DNA of 64,000 bases, from contig JAEPRB010000070.1 of NCBI GenBank assembly GCA_016758965.1, positions 1 to 64,000 of the forward strand, given 5' to 3'. This document shows positions 35,449-47,129 of the stretch, in pieces (positions within the stretch are counted from its first letter, which is position 1; each line of letters begins with the position of its first letter). Below the pieces are notes generated by a model. That model did not search any database, was not told the origin of the DNA, and worked only from the letters and a program-made list of their open reading frames with translations. A program made the translations under genes and the position numbers. The stretch is from Circinella minor (lineage: Eukaryota > Mucoromycota > Mucoromycetes > Mucorales > Lichtheimiaceae).

Positions 35449-37086
35449 ATGACAACCAACATTGCTTCACCACCGCCTAAAGCCATGAAGGATCAAAAGG
35501 TCTTGGTTTCCATGGCCGGACCTCATGGTACTGACATTGTGGGTGCTGTACTTGAATGTCTTGCCAACCATCCTTGTGACATTAACGATTGTATGCTTTC
35601 GCGTCTTTATCACCATGTCACTTTCGGTGTCCTTATTACTTTACGAACTGAAAGCGATGCTATTTTCAAAGATTTGGCTGACGCTGCAGCTAAATGGGAT
35701 GCCACATTAACTTATGATGTTCCTGATACTCAAGCAGCTGAACCACCAAACGTTCAAGCAGCACAAAAACAAGCACATCGTATTGGTCCCAAGGGTGATA
35801 TTAATATTCCACCTTCTTTGGAAGAAGCTCCTTATTCAAATCGTATCAAATATGCTGCTAGTATCTTGAATCAAAATGGTTTGCAACCTGCCTTTTTAAA
35901 TGATTGGACTCAGTTTTGTTTACGTTATCGTATCTCGGTCGAAAAATTGGCAAGATTGAACAAGGGTGGTAATATGTTATCATGCGCTGATTTCCGTTTG
36001 AGTGTACCTCGCACTGTCGATATGAATCAATTGAGAACAGATTTGTTTGAATTGTCTGCAAGTCATGGTACAGATATTGCTTTACAGCCCGATGATGTTT
36101 TCCGCAAGAATAAGCGTTTAGTTGTATTTGATATGGATTCGACATTGATTCGTCAAGAAGTGATTGATGAAATTGCTCGTCATGCTGGAGTTGTAGATCA
36201 AGTTGCCGTAAGTATATATATATATATATATAATATGGGTTACTTGAATAGAATGGAGGGAAAAGATATATATATATATATAATACGTTATTGATTAATC
36301 ATGCATAAAAACATAGGCTATCACAGAAGCTGCTATGAATGGTGAAATCGATTTTAAAGAATCACTTCGTCGTCGTGTGGCTTTATTAAAAGATACCAAT
36401 GTGGATGTACTTGAAAAAGTCAAGGAAAGTTTGACGTTTACTGAAGGCGCTCATTTCTTATGTCAATCTTTAAAGAAGCTTGGATTTAAACTTGCTGTCA
36501 TCAGCGGTGGTTTTATTCCACTTGCCCGTTATGTCAAAGCTGAGCTTGGTTTAGATTATGCATTTGCTAATCAGGTAAACACAATATATTAAAAAAAACT
36601 AATTACGATGTGTAATGGGATAACCATTATTTAACATATAAATATTACACTCTCTGATGAATCATTTTTATTCAACAATAATAATAGCTCAAGGTATCTG
36701 TGGATGGTAAAACATTTACTGGTGAAACAGTGGGTCCCGTTGTAGATGGTGTTCGTAAAGCAGAATTGTTGGATGTAATTGCACAGGCAGAAGGTGTGAC
36801 ACCAAAGCAAGTTATTGCTGTTGGTGATGGTGCTAATGATTTATGGATGTTGAACAAGGCAGGTTTAGGTATTGCGTTTAATGCTAAGCCCCGTGTTCAA
36901 GAACAGGTAATAGAATAACTACAAATTTTATGATATCAATTGAAGAAAATGAGAGAAAACGTATTCACAATAAATATATGTATAATATAGGCTCCTTCCC
37001 GTATTAATCAAAAGAGTTTGATTTATGTACTCACATTGTTGGGCTTCTCTGATCAAGATTTGGAACAATTGAGCCAGGATTATTAA
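35449..37086 (+). CDS. SER2: Phosphoserine phosphatase with N-terminal ACT-like domain (SerB/Ser2)
   Basis: Last step of serine biosynthesis from 3-phosphoglycerate: O-phospho-L-serine to L-serine. Four exons (35449..36207, 36317..36574, 36688..36906, 36991..37086), all phase 0, 443 residues. An ACT-like segment at the N-terminus (VLVSMAGPHGTDIVGAVLEC) is followed by the HAD phosphatase core. Motif I VVFDMDSTLI has the nucleophile Asp228 and acid Asp230. The family glutamate is in VIDEIARHAG. Motif II is in AVISGGF, and motifs III/IV are K in RKAELLD and GDGANDLWML. The long, ACT-containing form is like bacterial SerB and differs from the short S. cerevisiae Ser2. Convergent with the Pmp3 gene. 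Confidence 0.95.
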
Positions 37087-37560
37087 ATCCGCTTGCCCTT
37101 TTTTTTTATCCGTTCAACAGAAACAATAAATAACACACAAAAACACCTTTTTCCCCCTCATTTTTATATATAAAATTGTATAGAACCTTTTCTTGATCTT
37201 TATCCTTTACTAAGTTTAACGACTGTTGTATAATATTAGACTTTCTCTTCCATCTTTTTTTTTTTAAAAAACAAACAAACAAAATTTACTGGTCTTAATC
37301 ATCACATCATAAAAAAACCAAGTTTTTTGTTCAGTTACAAATTTTCGTCTTTATTTTTCCTATACTCAGATTTTTTTTTTTTGAAATGAGGTAAGGAAGT
37401 TATATGATATATATATATATATATATGGTAGATGGTTATAGAATGGTCTAGAATATACAAATGGGGCTTTACAAGTGAATACAAGTAAATTGAAAGGGGA
37501 CGGAAAAGGAGACGTGTAAAAGCTATAGGATAGCTTTACATTAATAAAGCACGAGTTTTT
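37087..37560. other. Intergenic region between convergent genes
   Basis: About 470 bases between the SER2 stop and the Pmp3 stop. T-rich runs and a (TA)n stretch near 37407-37426. Only 3' ends are expected here. Confidence 0.5.
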
Positions 37561-38034
37561 TTAAGACTTTTCGGGTGCTGTATTATAACCATCGGGATTA
37601 AGTGGAGGTTCTTCAATACCTCTATCTTCTTGTAGTTTTTTTTCTCTTTCCTTGATAAGAATGTAAATAGCGTGTATGAGGCCTAATAAATAATAACATA
37701 TGTCTATGTAAGTATATCGCTATTGTTGTTGCTTAAGATATAGATCATTTTCTATGTTTTTTTTTTCTTTTACTTACCGGGTAAACCGAAGAAGAGGGTC
37801 AAACAGCTATTTCAAATATTAATAATTGTTATTCATAAGAAACATGATGACGTTTTAAAAAAAAAGACGCATTTTTATGTAGAGAGCAGGGAAAAAAACT
37901 TACAAGTTAATCCAGAAGTCACTATTGCAACCACGCATCAAGCCGACACCAAGGGGAGGCAAAAGTATAGTAATGAAAATTAAGAGGCAATCATTAATCG
38001 CTTTATCATCATCAGTCGTTTTATCATTAGCCAT
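37561..38034 (-). CDS. PMP3: Plasma membrane proteolipid 3 family protein (Pmp3/UPF0057)
   Basis: Small two-helix membrane protein that affects plasma-membrane potential and salt tolerance in fungi and plants. Three exons found by hand: 37904..38034, 37778..37806 (only 29 nt) and 37561..37682, in phases 2 and 1, giving 93 residues. The start is the ATG before ANDKTTDDDKAIND. Family signature: LLIFITILLPPLGVGLMRGC, then SDFWINF and, across both introns, CLTLFFGLPGLIHAIYILIK. The charged C-terminal tail (KEREKKLQEDRGIEEPPL) is longer than in yeast Pmp3 (55 residues), as in many filamentous fungi. All exons are shorter than 135 nt, so simple ORF scanning misses this gene. Confidence 0.92.
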
Positions 38035-38482
38035 TTTTATTATGTCTTTGTTGAAGAAAAAGTACTAAGTAATGAAACAAGAAAAGAAACACCCAAGAAA
38101 AAACGAAATGATTTTTATACTTGTTGTGTGCAGGATCATTGATCTACTGTCAAGACACTATTCCAAAAAAGTAAGTAAGAAGTTTTTTTGTGTAATGTTT
38201 GACAAGAACAAGAGCAGAATCTAGAAAAATACAGAAAATGCTGAGCGCCTCCCAATAAATAAAATTAATCCACTATGGTTATAATAGCTTAAATAAGCCT
38301 TTCTTTCTCAAACTGTAAATCAAACTGTTTAAACAGACCATATTAATTCAATTATAATTAATAATTATAATGATACCAATTGTGTTTCATATCTGGATGT
38401 CTTTGGGTAATAGATCAATTAAATAAAGAAAGAAGCATATAACGTTACTCTGTTTAACTATTTTGTTTTTCAATTTGAACAC

Positions 38483-38485
<3 letters not shown>

Positions 38486-38515
<30 letters not shown>
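38486..38515. repeat. Poly(T) run of about 30 bases
   Basis: Uninterrupted T homopolymer in the gene-poor interval upstream of the Pmp3 gene. Confidence 0.9.
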
Positions 38516-38516
<1 letters not shown>

Positions 38517-39269
38517 TTTCTTATGTTATGTTTTATTGTCACTCTGTAAAGAAATAAGAATCGTTATACTTTCATATGAAATGAAAAGTTATATTTAGAA
38601 TACAGATGTGAACAGACCGTAAAATAGCATAACGACGCCCTGCGCCACGTCAACTTGGAATACAAGAATAAAGAAAATATAATGGTTAACCAAATATACT
38701 TTAGACTAGTGGCTACAGTAACCTTTTTTATATAAATGACTAATCTCAAGTACCCGGCTTTGATATCCATCGCCTAAATCATTTAATTAACCAAGCCCCA
38801 TAATTCATAGAATAGAAAAAATATACGTCGTTTTTAAAGATCATTGTAAAAGAAGAACTTTATTGCAATTTCTAAATTATTATTAAAATATATGACAACG
38901 CCTTAAATTTTTTATCTTGTCTGTTTTCATATATCCTATTGCTGTCTGAATAACCAAATATCACAGCATGCGCAGTTTCATCACAAAACATCAGTAACGT
39001 TCCTACGCACGTAGACCCAAAAGAAAAAAAAAATACAAACACTTTATATTTACAGCTTGCTTTATTTTCTTAATGTTATATAAAATGTATATGTTTTTTA
39101 CCATTATAAAATTTAACAAAAGAAAGCAAGAACAGCGATTTTCGTAATTAAAGAGCTCTTGCTTAATAAATAATTTAATAACTAGAAATTAAACAACAAA
39201 CGGAAAACAGGTACCTACATCAAGTTTTCAAAGGGATATACAAAATGAACGAACGAGTCAAGTCTACCC

Positions 39270-39358
39270 TTAAAAAAATAATTTAAGCTGACTGCAGTAA
39301 TCACCGTCATCCCAAACTTTAAAAATACAACGACGTGTATAGCACTCCCCGTTTCTAT
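39270..39358 (-). other. Candidate Cys-rich terminal exon or relic
   Basis: After a good acceptor (TTAACTTTTAG, AG at 39360-39359) the minus strand encodes RNGECYTRRCIFKVWDDGDY followed by CSQLKLFF and TAA (39270-39272). The spacing C-x4-C-x11-C and the dense charged/aromatic content look like a small secreted Cys-rich protein end. I could not find a convincing first exon upstream, so it is either an incompletely seen small gene or a relic. Confidence 0.3.
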
Positions 39359-39543
39359 CTAAAAGTTAAATAAAACATGCCGCTGTTAGTATCATGGCTC
39401 ATGGAATTGCATATCTGTTTATATACAAATAGAATTAAATTTACAATCGTTCAAGAGGAAATTTGATGAAAGAGAAATAATCGTACGAAACAAATATTAT
39501 AATTGAGTAGTTGAACTATATTCATGCGCTCTGAATCTTTTTT

Positions 39544-39906
39544 ATACAATGTGATTTAAACTACTCTACTCCATCGGGCGCAGCAGCTCATAAAATAAAG
39601 GATGACTATGATCTCACTGTACAAGGTATACAAAATTTAAATCTAATCATGGCATTCCAACTAGAAACGTGGGTGTAATTCTCCACTGGTAGCATGTTAT
39701 ATTATAAAACAAATTAGAACAAGCTACAGCTATATACTATCAAGGAATAAAACAGCTACTACCACTCAAAGAAAAAGTAGTCGCTATTATAAAAGAAGAG
39801 AAAGAAGAAAAGCAGGTAATTACGAAGCTGGTAACAATTATTGTGACATCCATTAATAGCGATAGCAGAAACAGCCTTGTTCTCTCGAGAGCTTGCCGAG
39901 CAATCT
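39544..39906 (+). pseudogene. Decayed plus-strand coding fragments
   Basis: Two adjacent plus-strand stretches look protein-coding but lie in different frames. 39544-39678 reads NYSTPSGAAAHKIKDDYDL and then LNLIMAFQLETWV before a stop. About 39720-39906 reads YYQGIKQLLPLKEKVVAII and then EEKEEKQVITKLVTIIV. No ATG precedes either. Interpreted as a degraded gene or element with frameshifts; family unknown. Confidence 0.3.
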
Positions 39907-39939
39907 AATCAAGTGTGAAGCAAAGTGAATCGATGTAAC

Positions 39940-40462
39940 TTATAAATAGCACGTCTTTTCTACTTTTATCAAAATGCGATCAAGAAAGTAGCCTTGCATA
40001 TCCATACCAATATTAGAAAGGATTTGTGAAACCTCAATAATCAAAGGTATAGACCAATCTGAATATTTTAAAAATATAGCAGCCAATACATAGTCTTTCT
40101 AAAGTACAGTTCAGTTTCAGCTGCATTAACTATAAATTTCGCATTTTGTTAAAATTGTAACTTAATGCGTATTAAAACAAAATAAAGATAGTTTTCTGCC
40201 ATTCTCATCAAGATCCATCATATTCTCATCGCTTTGATCAGCAATCCACGCATCATAAAGGCTTGTGGTGTAGTCAATCTTACGACGATGTTCAGTATTT
40301 TCTGTTTGATGAATGAACTTTTCAGCTCGTGTACTCATTTGGAAACACGTTGAAGACAAAGTGGTGGTAATGAAATAAGATACACTCACTTTTCACATCG
40401 AATGATTTAGTAGTAGAAGTTGTTACTAGCATTCGATCACCAATACTGTAACTTAATTTCAT
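39940..40462 (-). pseudogene. Decayed minus-strand gene
   Basis: Four successive protein-like segments on the minus strand, interrupted by stops and frame changes. From ATG at 40462: MKLSYSIGDRMLVTTSTTKS. From 40336: MSTRAEKFIHQTENTEHRRK, continuing KIDYTTSLYDAWIADQSDEN. Then NAAETELYFRKTMYWLLYF around 40079-40135. Last, DWSIPLIIEVSQILSNIGMD through GYFLDRILIKVEKTCYL to TAA at 39940. The order and spacing are what one gene with several inactivating lesions would leave. I do not know the family. Confidence 0.4.
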
Positions 40463-41646
40463 TTTTGAATTAATTTTTTTTTCGTTCAGTTAAAAGAACC
40501 TGTATTTATTCCAAATATAAATAAATAAAAGAACTAAACCCAAAGTGAAGAGCATGTTTTACTTAAATGTGAACAAATTTAAATTAATATCTCTGTATGT
40601 GTATGTGTGAATGAATTCAAATGGTCAATATGATACGTAATACAAAACTATGTCTGACAACAATGCTTTGTGAATATCTATGGTATTTTTATAATCGCGG
40701 TTAATAAATTAATATTTTCATCCTGCCATCAAAAAAAAGCAGGGGATATTGTCAGTAACAGTTGGAAAATATATTTTTTCAGATTAGTTGAGATACTGTA
40801 GTCAAAAAGGAAAATGTATGAACCAAACAAACTATTATAAATAACACGAGTAAACTATAGCATTTTTATAAAAAAAAAATCTACAGAAAATTGACTTGCG
40901 ATATTATTCACATCTTTTTGCTATATATGTCCCATCTTCGAACCACTTATGATCTTACTCATTATACGATTTTTCGACTTTTGTTGTTACATAGTTGTCA
41001 TTCATTAATAGCAACAAATAATAATAATAAAAGTTTATTGCTTTGTTTTGCTCCTAACAGATCAAAGTTTATGTTTATTAATAAAGTACATTGAAGAAGA
41101 AAGCAAATGACGCCTACGGAAATGTGGTCGCTTCCTTGCGGTTGAAAATGAACATGAAAGTTTGTTGCTACTAGTAAAATACTTATCATAATTTTTTGTT
41201 ATGTAATTTGAAATTAATTTTAATGCTAGTTATTGTGCAGTATTGCATATAGTACGTTTAAATACAATATAAATGAGTTTAATTTTTTTTTATATCTACT
41301 GTTGTCATTAATCTATTATATATAGTTTATCGTTCAGGTACGTATTAATATTTAGATACTTATTATTATAAAACATTGAACGTAGAGCTGTACAAAGTTT
41401 TATGTATAGGAGGGGAATAAGAACCAATTACATGACTTTTAGCTCCATACGTTAGTTACTATTTCCTATATAGCCTAAGGATTCACCTGCTTATCTATAC
41501 AATATTTTCTTTATTAATTGACGACAAATATATAACAATGTGGCGATGGAAGCATAAAGGAACAAAAACAAACAAAAAAAAACAATCAACAACAATTTCA
41601 TAAATCGTATCCATTGACAACTGTGTTCAATAGTGCAAAAAAAACA

Positions 41647-41654
41647 TATAAATA
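41647..41654 (+). promoter_or_regulatory. TATA box of the 35-residue micro-ORF
   Basis: TATAAATA about 114 bases upstream of the ATG at 41768, followed by a pyrimidine-rich leader. Confidence 0.35.
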
Positions 41655-41767
41655 GTACTCATTTCTTTCGTTGTTTTGGAGTACCCCCACACAAGTATCT
41701 GTTGTTTTCATCAAATACTTGATTATCATCCCACATCCACCAATATCTGTAACTATTGATATCTACT

Positions 41768-41875
41768 ATGAAAAGTTCTATTCCCGTTTTATCTTCTCAT
41801 CGTTACCAGCCTCCACCGTGGCCCCCACTTATTTTTTACCCACCAAATGAACCACCTAACAGACCTCGTAGATAA
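41768..41875 (+). CDS. Candidate proline-rich micropeptide, 35 residues
   Basis: Short ORF starting MKSSIPVLSSHRYQPPPWPP and ending NEPPNRPRR before TAA. Ten of 35 residues are proline and the C-terminus is basic. There is no hydrophobic signal peptide. It is below usual annotation limits. A TATA box, C-rich leader and a GC content clearly above the surrounding DNA argue for a real transcript. Function unknown; PxxP-rich peptides can bind SH3 or WW domains, which is only inference. Confidence 0.4.
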   Translation: MKSSIPVLSSHRYQPPPWPPLIFYPPNEPPNRPRR

Positions 41876-44194
41876 TAATATTAAACAAAACTCTTGCTTT
41901 CTTTCCATCCTTTTTTCCCCTTTCGTGATAATAATTCTCAAGGCAACAAGTCATATATAAATCAAGATTATATACAAGACTACTAGTAGCATTGAACACA
42001 AAAAAAAAACATTAATTTCATCCCAAAGCAAGAAGTACAAAGGGACATATATCTAAAAAACATTATAGGAGAAATTACAAATATTCAAAATAATGGCATT
42101 ACGTACGGAAAACAGAGTATATTTTTCCCCCTGATCTACAGTATTATTTCTTGGTATAGATAATACTCTATTTTAGCAGTATGAAAAATAAAAGTCATTT
42201 GTTTCTATTATCAAAAAATAAACACAATGTACATGTCTTAACTAGTTCTGGATGCAATATTTAATGACTGTGAAAAATGAATAATAATGTGTACATGTGG
42301 TAAATGCAGTTACTCAGAATTGCTATCATAGCCTTAATATAAATATGTATATTACTTCAACTTTATCATATCGTACATCAAAATAACCTACACATAAACT
42401 CAACAAAAAACAATAACTTTCAAATAATAATTATTTAAAGTATCAAAATGGACCAAAAAGTTTTTAATAAACGTTCTATTACTATGTAAAATTCAAATTA
42501 CTATGTATCTCTGACTATTATATGAAGTGTAGAAAATATGAAGCCTTATTTTTTTTTCACAGACTTGTTGGTAAATAATAAAATGACAATCACGTGACTA
42601 CGCATAAGCTATCATTTATTTATTCTATTATATACATGGTAGATGTACATATATATATATATATTTTAAATTTTTTTTTTTAAAAATCGAAAAACATTCC
42701 AAGGATATCTTGTTATGTCATCAAAGACATGGGGCTGGATGGCCAAGCAACGAACAACAGAAAAAAAAATATGTCAGATAGGATATAGATTATTAAGATA
42801 ACTCATTTGTTGTTATTATTGTTCAAAATAAGAAAATATTATACGGGCACTACTAAACAAGTACCAAGAAAATGACTCATGTTAAAGAAAAAAACTAGCA
42901 TCAAACCCATTATTGAAGATATTTGGAACAAAATCGAACCGTTGGGTAAGAAAAATAAATCATCAAAAATATAATTTTTTTCTTTTGGTTTTTTTAATAC
43001 ATTTCAAAAATACTCAAGCTCCACTTAGATACTTGTGTGAAAATTCAAAATTGAACAGAAATCACCTGGGTTACGTAACAATCTTAATCAAATCTGTACA
43101 AAGCAAAGGAAATTACTATAGTGATCCAGTCAAAATCTGTCCGAAACTAAAATCTATTATTACAGTCCATATTTTTAAGAATCATCCATGTCAACAACAA
43201 CACTTTTCCTAATTTTTACTATTCATCAAATATTAGTACATCATACCAGTAATACGTATGTTCATTAGAATGGTGAAAACATGAGAAAAAAGTAGATCAA
43301 TAAACATGATTACAGAAGTTGCTTCAACCTCCTCAGATATAAATTCTTCTTCATTATAAAAATCTGATTACCAAATTCTTTTAATAATTTAATTTATTCT
43401 CTTCCTTTGGTTGCTGAATGGAACCACCTTGAAGGAGCAAGTCAAAATAAATGATGTACTACAGGTTTGGTCTTCTGAGTTTGTTAATAATATATACAAT
43501 TTTTCATAGTAAGTGAGGCCATGTTTTTGAAACATAAAAAGAAAAGTAAGAAAAATAAAATAAATGATTACGTATTATATCAGTCGGTAAACTTAGTACA
43601 ACAGGCATTAAATTAAATTATTTAGAAATATAGTCTTGTAGTTAAATGTATGGACGACATAACATAAAAGTTGCCGTACAAGGTGTCATAAAGAAAATAA
43701 CTATATACGAATTTGTCTGCATTAAGTTACAAAAACTGTTCAACAGACAATTATATATGCCAATGGTTGCTATAACCAACAACAACAATTGCAGTTAAAT
43801 ATACTATAACATCATACAATACTAACACACCCCTAGCATAATTTTTTTATCAGAGTGTATATATAATACATGGCCTTTTGTATCATCTAATTATAATAAT
43901 GTCACTTTTAATAATTCTATACCGCAGCAAGTTTCCATTAACAATCAAACAGTATACCGAGGTAATATTTGAGAATATAATAGGTATGTAGTTTTGGCAA
44001 CTCTGCTATAAAAAGAAAATTGAATACGTCAGCATTACCAAAGAAAATAAACAAATTTGGCAACCTAATCTGTTGTCAAAGCCTCACGCGTGCTAAACAA
44101 TAAAAAATATAAATAAATGTTTTTTTTTTAAGAAAAAAAAACAAAAGCGACAAAAAGCGCAAATATTAAATTCGTTCTTGTCCCTATTTTCATA

Positions 44195-45632
44195 ATGGAA
44201 GCAGAACTTCGACAATTAGGAAATAATCCTGATGCACTTGTTAACCCTATAGGTCTTGGATGCATGAAGTATATAGATGTTTCTTTCGTTTTTTCTAGTA
44301 ATTTTTACTCTTTAATTTGTTTTCTTTACGTTGAACTAAAAAATTATATATTAGTTTAAGTGAATTTTATGGTCCACAAGATGACAAAGCAAGTATCAAG
44401 GTTTTGGAAAGAGCCATTGAACTAGGGTATATATGCTTTTTTCAATTTGTTTTTAAAGAAAACCCACAATAAAACTGATTTGTGTAATAAGAAAAAGAAA
44501 TATAATTTAATAATTCTACTAATAATAATATTACGTCGTTGTTTTTTGCTCATTAGATGTACATTTTGGGATACTGCTGATATATACGGTGTTGGACATA
44601 ATGAAAAGTTATTGAGTCAAGTATTGAAAACTCATCGAGACAAGATATTTTTATGTACAAAATTTGGATTTATCCGAGACGAATCAGGTTTCTTTGTAGA
44701 ATGTTGTGGTAAACCTGAATATGTTCGTAAATCCTGTCAAGAAAGTTTAGATCGACTAGGTGTTGATACAATTGATTTGTATTATATGCATCGTATGGAC
44801 AAAAACACGTAAGTATTAGATTTATCAGATAAAATACGTTTTGTAGCAAAAAAAAAAAATGGTCTACCTGTTCTACAGATAAATATTGTTATTAATAATG
44901 AAAAAAAAAACATTTGATTTAATTACACTAGACCCATTGAAGAAACTATGGCTGCATTGGTAGAACTCGTGAAGGAAGGTAAAATTCGATACATTGGATT
45001 ATCCGAATTCAATGAAGAAACTATCCGTCGTGCACACAAAATTCATCCTATTTCTGCCCTTCAAGTCGAATATTCACCTTGGTTTTTGAATATTGAAAAT
45101 AACGGGATTCTTAAGACTGCACGTGAACTAGGCATCTCCATCGTCGCCTTGTAAGTATTATAACAATAGTTTTTTTGATTAATGAATTAAAATGTTCACT
45201 GTTTCATTTATATAATAACATAATATAATATAATCGAATAGTTCACCATTAGGTCGTGCCATCATGACAGGTGATATAAAATCTCTCGATGATCTTTCAA
45301 AAGATGATGCACGACATACACTTCCCAGATTCTATCCGGAAAACTTTGAAAAGAATCTAGAACTTACCCATAAATTTAAAGCACTGGCAGATAAAAAGAA
45401 TGTTTCTCCAAGCGAGTATGTATTAGCATGGATATTGGCTCAAGGACCTGAATTCTTGGTAATTCCGGGAACTAGAAAAATCAACCATTTGGAACAAAAT
45501 TTTCGTGCGGGTCAAATCAAGTTTACACCTGAGGAGTTGATAGAAATACGGAAGATTTTAAATGAATTTACACCTGTAGGAAATAGATTTGGTGAAATGT
45601 TCCAAGTCTTTGTGGAAGATAACAAAAAATAA
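44195..45632 (+). CDS. Aldo/keto reductase
   Basis: NADPH-dependent carbonyl reductase of the aldo/keto reductase superfamily, closest in look to the AKR13-type group (pyridoxal reductase-like and plant auxin-induced-like proteins). Five exons: 44195..44268, 44355..44426, 44557..44808, 44932..45150, 45242..45632, with every intron in phase 2, giving 335 residues. The catalytic tetrad is visible: Asp54 and Tyr59 in DTADIYGVG, Lys84 in CTKFGF, His127 in YYMHRMD. Further barrel signatures are [26 protein letters not shown] and the NADPH-binding [15 protein letters not shown]. Exons 1 and 2 are only about 24 codons each. The natural substrate cannot be read from sequence. Confidence 0.93.
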
Positions 45633-45937
45633 ATTGGATAAATTATTTTTTTTGCTTTGAATTGAATGACTATAATATGTGATATATAATGAATGAGATA
45701 AAAAAAAAAGGACGAGGTACGAAAAATTTGATTAGTGATGATTTTTATAAAGATCTATAGTATCGAATCATCACGTTTATTGTTTTAATTCAATATATTC
45801 CAGCAAAGATACAGTAACTAAAGAATTTGAATAAAGACATAACCGCGCCATTTTTTATTGATAACTATAGAAAAGTGGGTTGGTCCATTTTCCAACAAAT
45901 AGAGAAGGAGCTCGTTTATACTGCTGCTCTGCTGGTA

Positions 45938-45971
<34 letters not shown>

Positions 45972-47129
45972 GACATAAATTACATATGTATCAGTGATGT
46001 ATAAATTAATAAAGGGAACACAATTATATACGTACTCATTTTGTTCCATAATTATGCTCTTCCAAATAAGTGGTGGTATACATATAAACTTGCGTGACTT
46101 TATATTTAAAAATAGGGCATTAACGTTGTAATAGATGAGTGATTACTTTCTATGTACTTTATTATATTTATGTCTATAATATTATTTTTATTATTGTAGT
46201 ATATTATATTGTATCATAGATGACATATAAGTCACAACGATGTATGTACTTTTTAAGCCTATGTATAATAAATATCTTTTTTCCCTTCTCCAATCATATA
46301 GTTATTTAGTTCCACTTACTAGACTTATTATTAATTCTATTATATTGCTTAGTAATTACTAAAATTATATAGTAATGCTTCTAGGGAATAGAATAAAGAA
46401 AGTAGATTGCCACTACTTTGGCAGTTGTTAATGAATAGTTTAATGAGTTGCTATGCCAACGAGTAACATTTTGTAGCTATGTTACTTAAAGATTATTCAT
46501 GCTTTGCATTATGTTATATAGTCCACGTTGTTATCAATAAGAATTGGCTATTATAATAACTCCCTTGGATGGGGGGTGGGAGGTTGTTGTCTATTGATCT
46601 TGTTTACTTTTATAATCTCAAAAGAATATACAATCATGGGTAAAACAACTATTCAACATCGTTTTATGGTTTCACTTTATTGTTATCTCATTATGTGGAG
46701 TTATAATATAAATATTCCCGACCCATTGGATTGCAACGCGCGAAAAAAAAAGTGGGTACAATCGAAAAATATAATTTTCGAAAGACGCGTATATATATAT
46801 ATATGTAGTGTGTTTTTTTTTTTGCATTTTTCGTTTCTCTTCTCTACGCTTTCTTTCTCTCTCTTTTTTTTTTATTATTTAATTCACTCCCTTTGACCTC
46901 GTGAGGCTGTGCAACTTCAAACTATCTCCTCTATTTCTCTCTCGCTCTCTTTTTCTTTTCCTTTTTTATTCACTTTATACAATTAATATTTTTTTTTATT
47001 TATCATAAAACCAACTTTTCCTCGTTTTAATATCCATATATATATATATAATACCTCTGTTGTTGAATATACATGCTTTGGTCATTAAACATTGATAACA
47101 ATAACAACAAACGATAATAAAAGTAAATA
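45633..47129. other. Intergenic region
   Basis: About 1.5 kb between the aldo/keto reductase and the APSES factor (both plus). It contains a (TA)n microsatellite at about 45939-45966 and, before the APSES gene, a long CT-rich leader (about 46830-46960). A doubtful small spliced gene on minus is listed separately. Confidence 0.5.
45818..46049 (-). CDS. Doubtful small spliced gene, 40 residues
   Basis: ATG at 46049 followed by a consensus donor GTACGT (exon 46036..46049). A phase-2 junction to an AG at 45928-45927 opens exon 45818..45926, which reads DSSINELLLYLLENGPTHF and ends KKWRGYVFIQIL before TAG. The reading is protein-like, but other acceptors in the CAGCAGAG cluster give different frames. 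Treat as a weak candidate or a truncated relic. Confidence 0.22.

Larger units (their letters stand above)
38035..44194. other. Long gene-poor interval with decayed coding fragments
   Basis: About 6.2 kb of AT-rich DNA between the Pmp3 gene and the aldo/keto reductase. Supported contents are listed separately: a T run at 38486, a Cys-rich exon-like segment at 39270, decayed coding fragments at 39544-40462, and a micro-ORF with TATA box at 41647-41875. The rest (40.5-41.6 and 41.9-44.2 kb) shows only short low-complexity ORFs. Confidence 0.5.

Noticed and set aside
42913..43212. 99-codon plus-strand ORF
   Set aside because: Low-complexity, lysine/asparagine-rich with no domain; looks like an open frame by chance.
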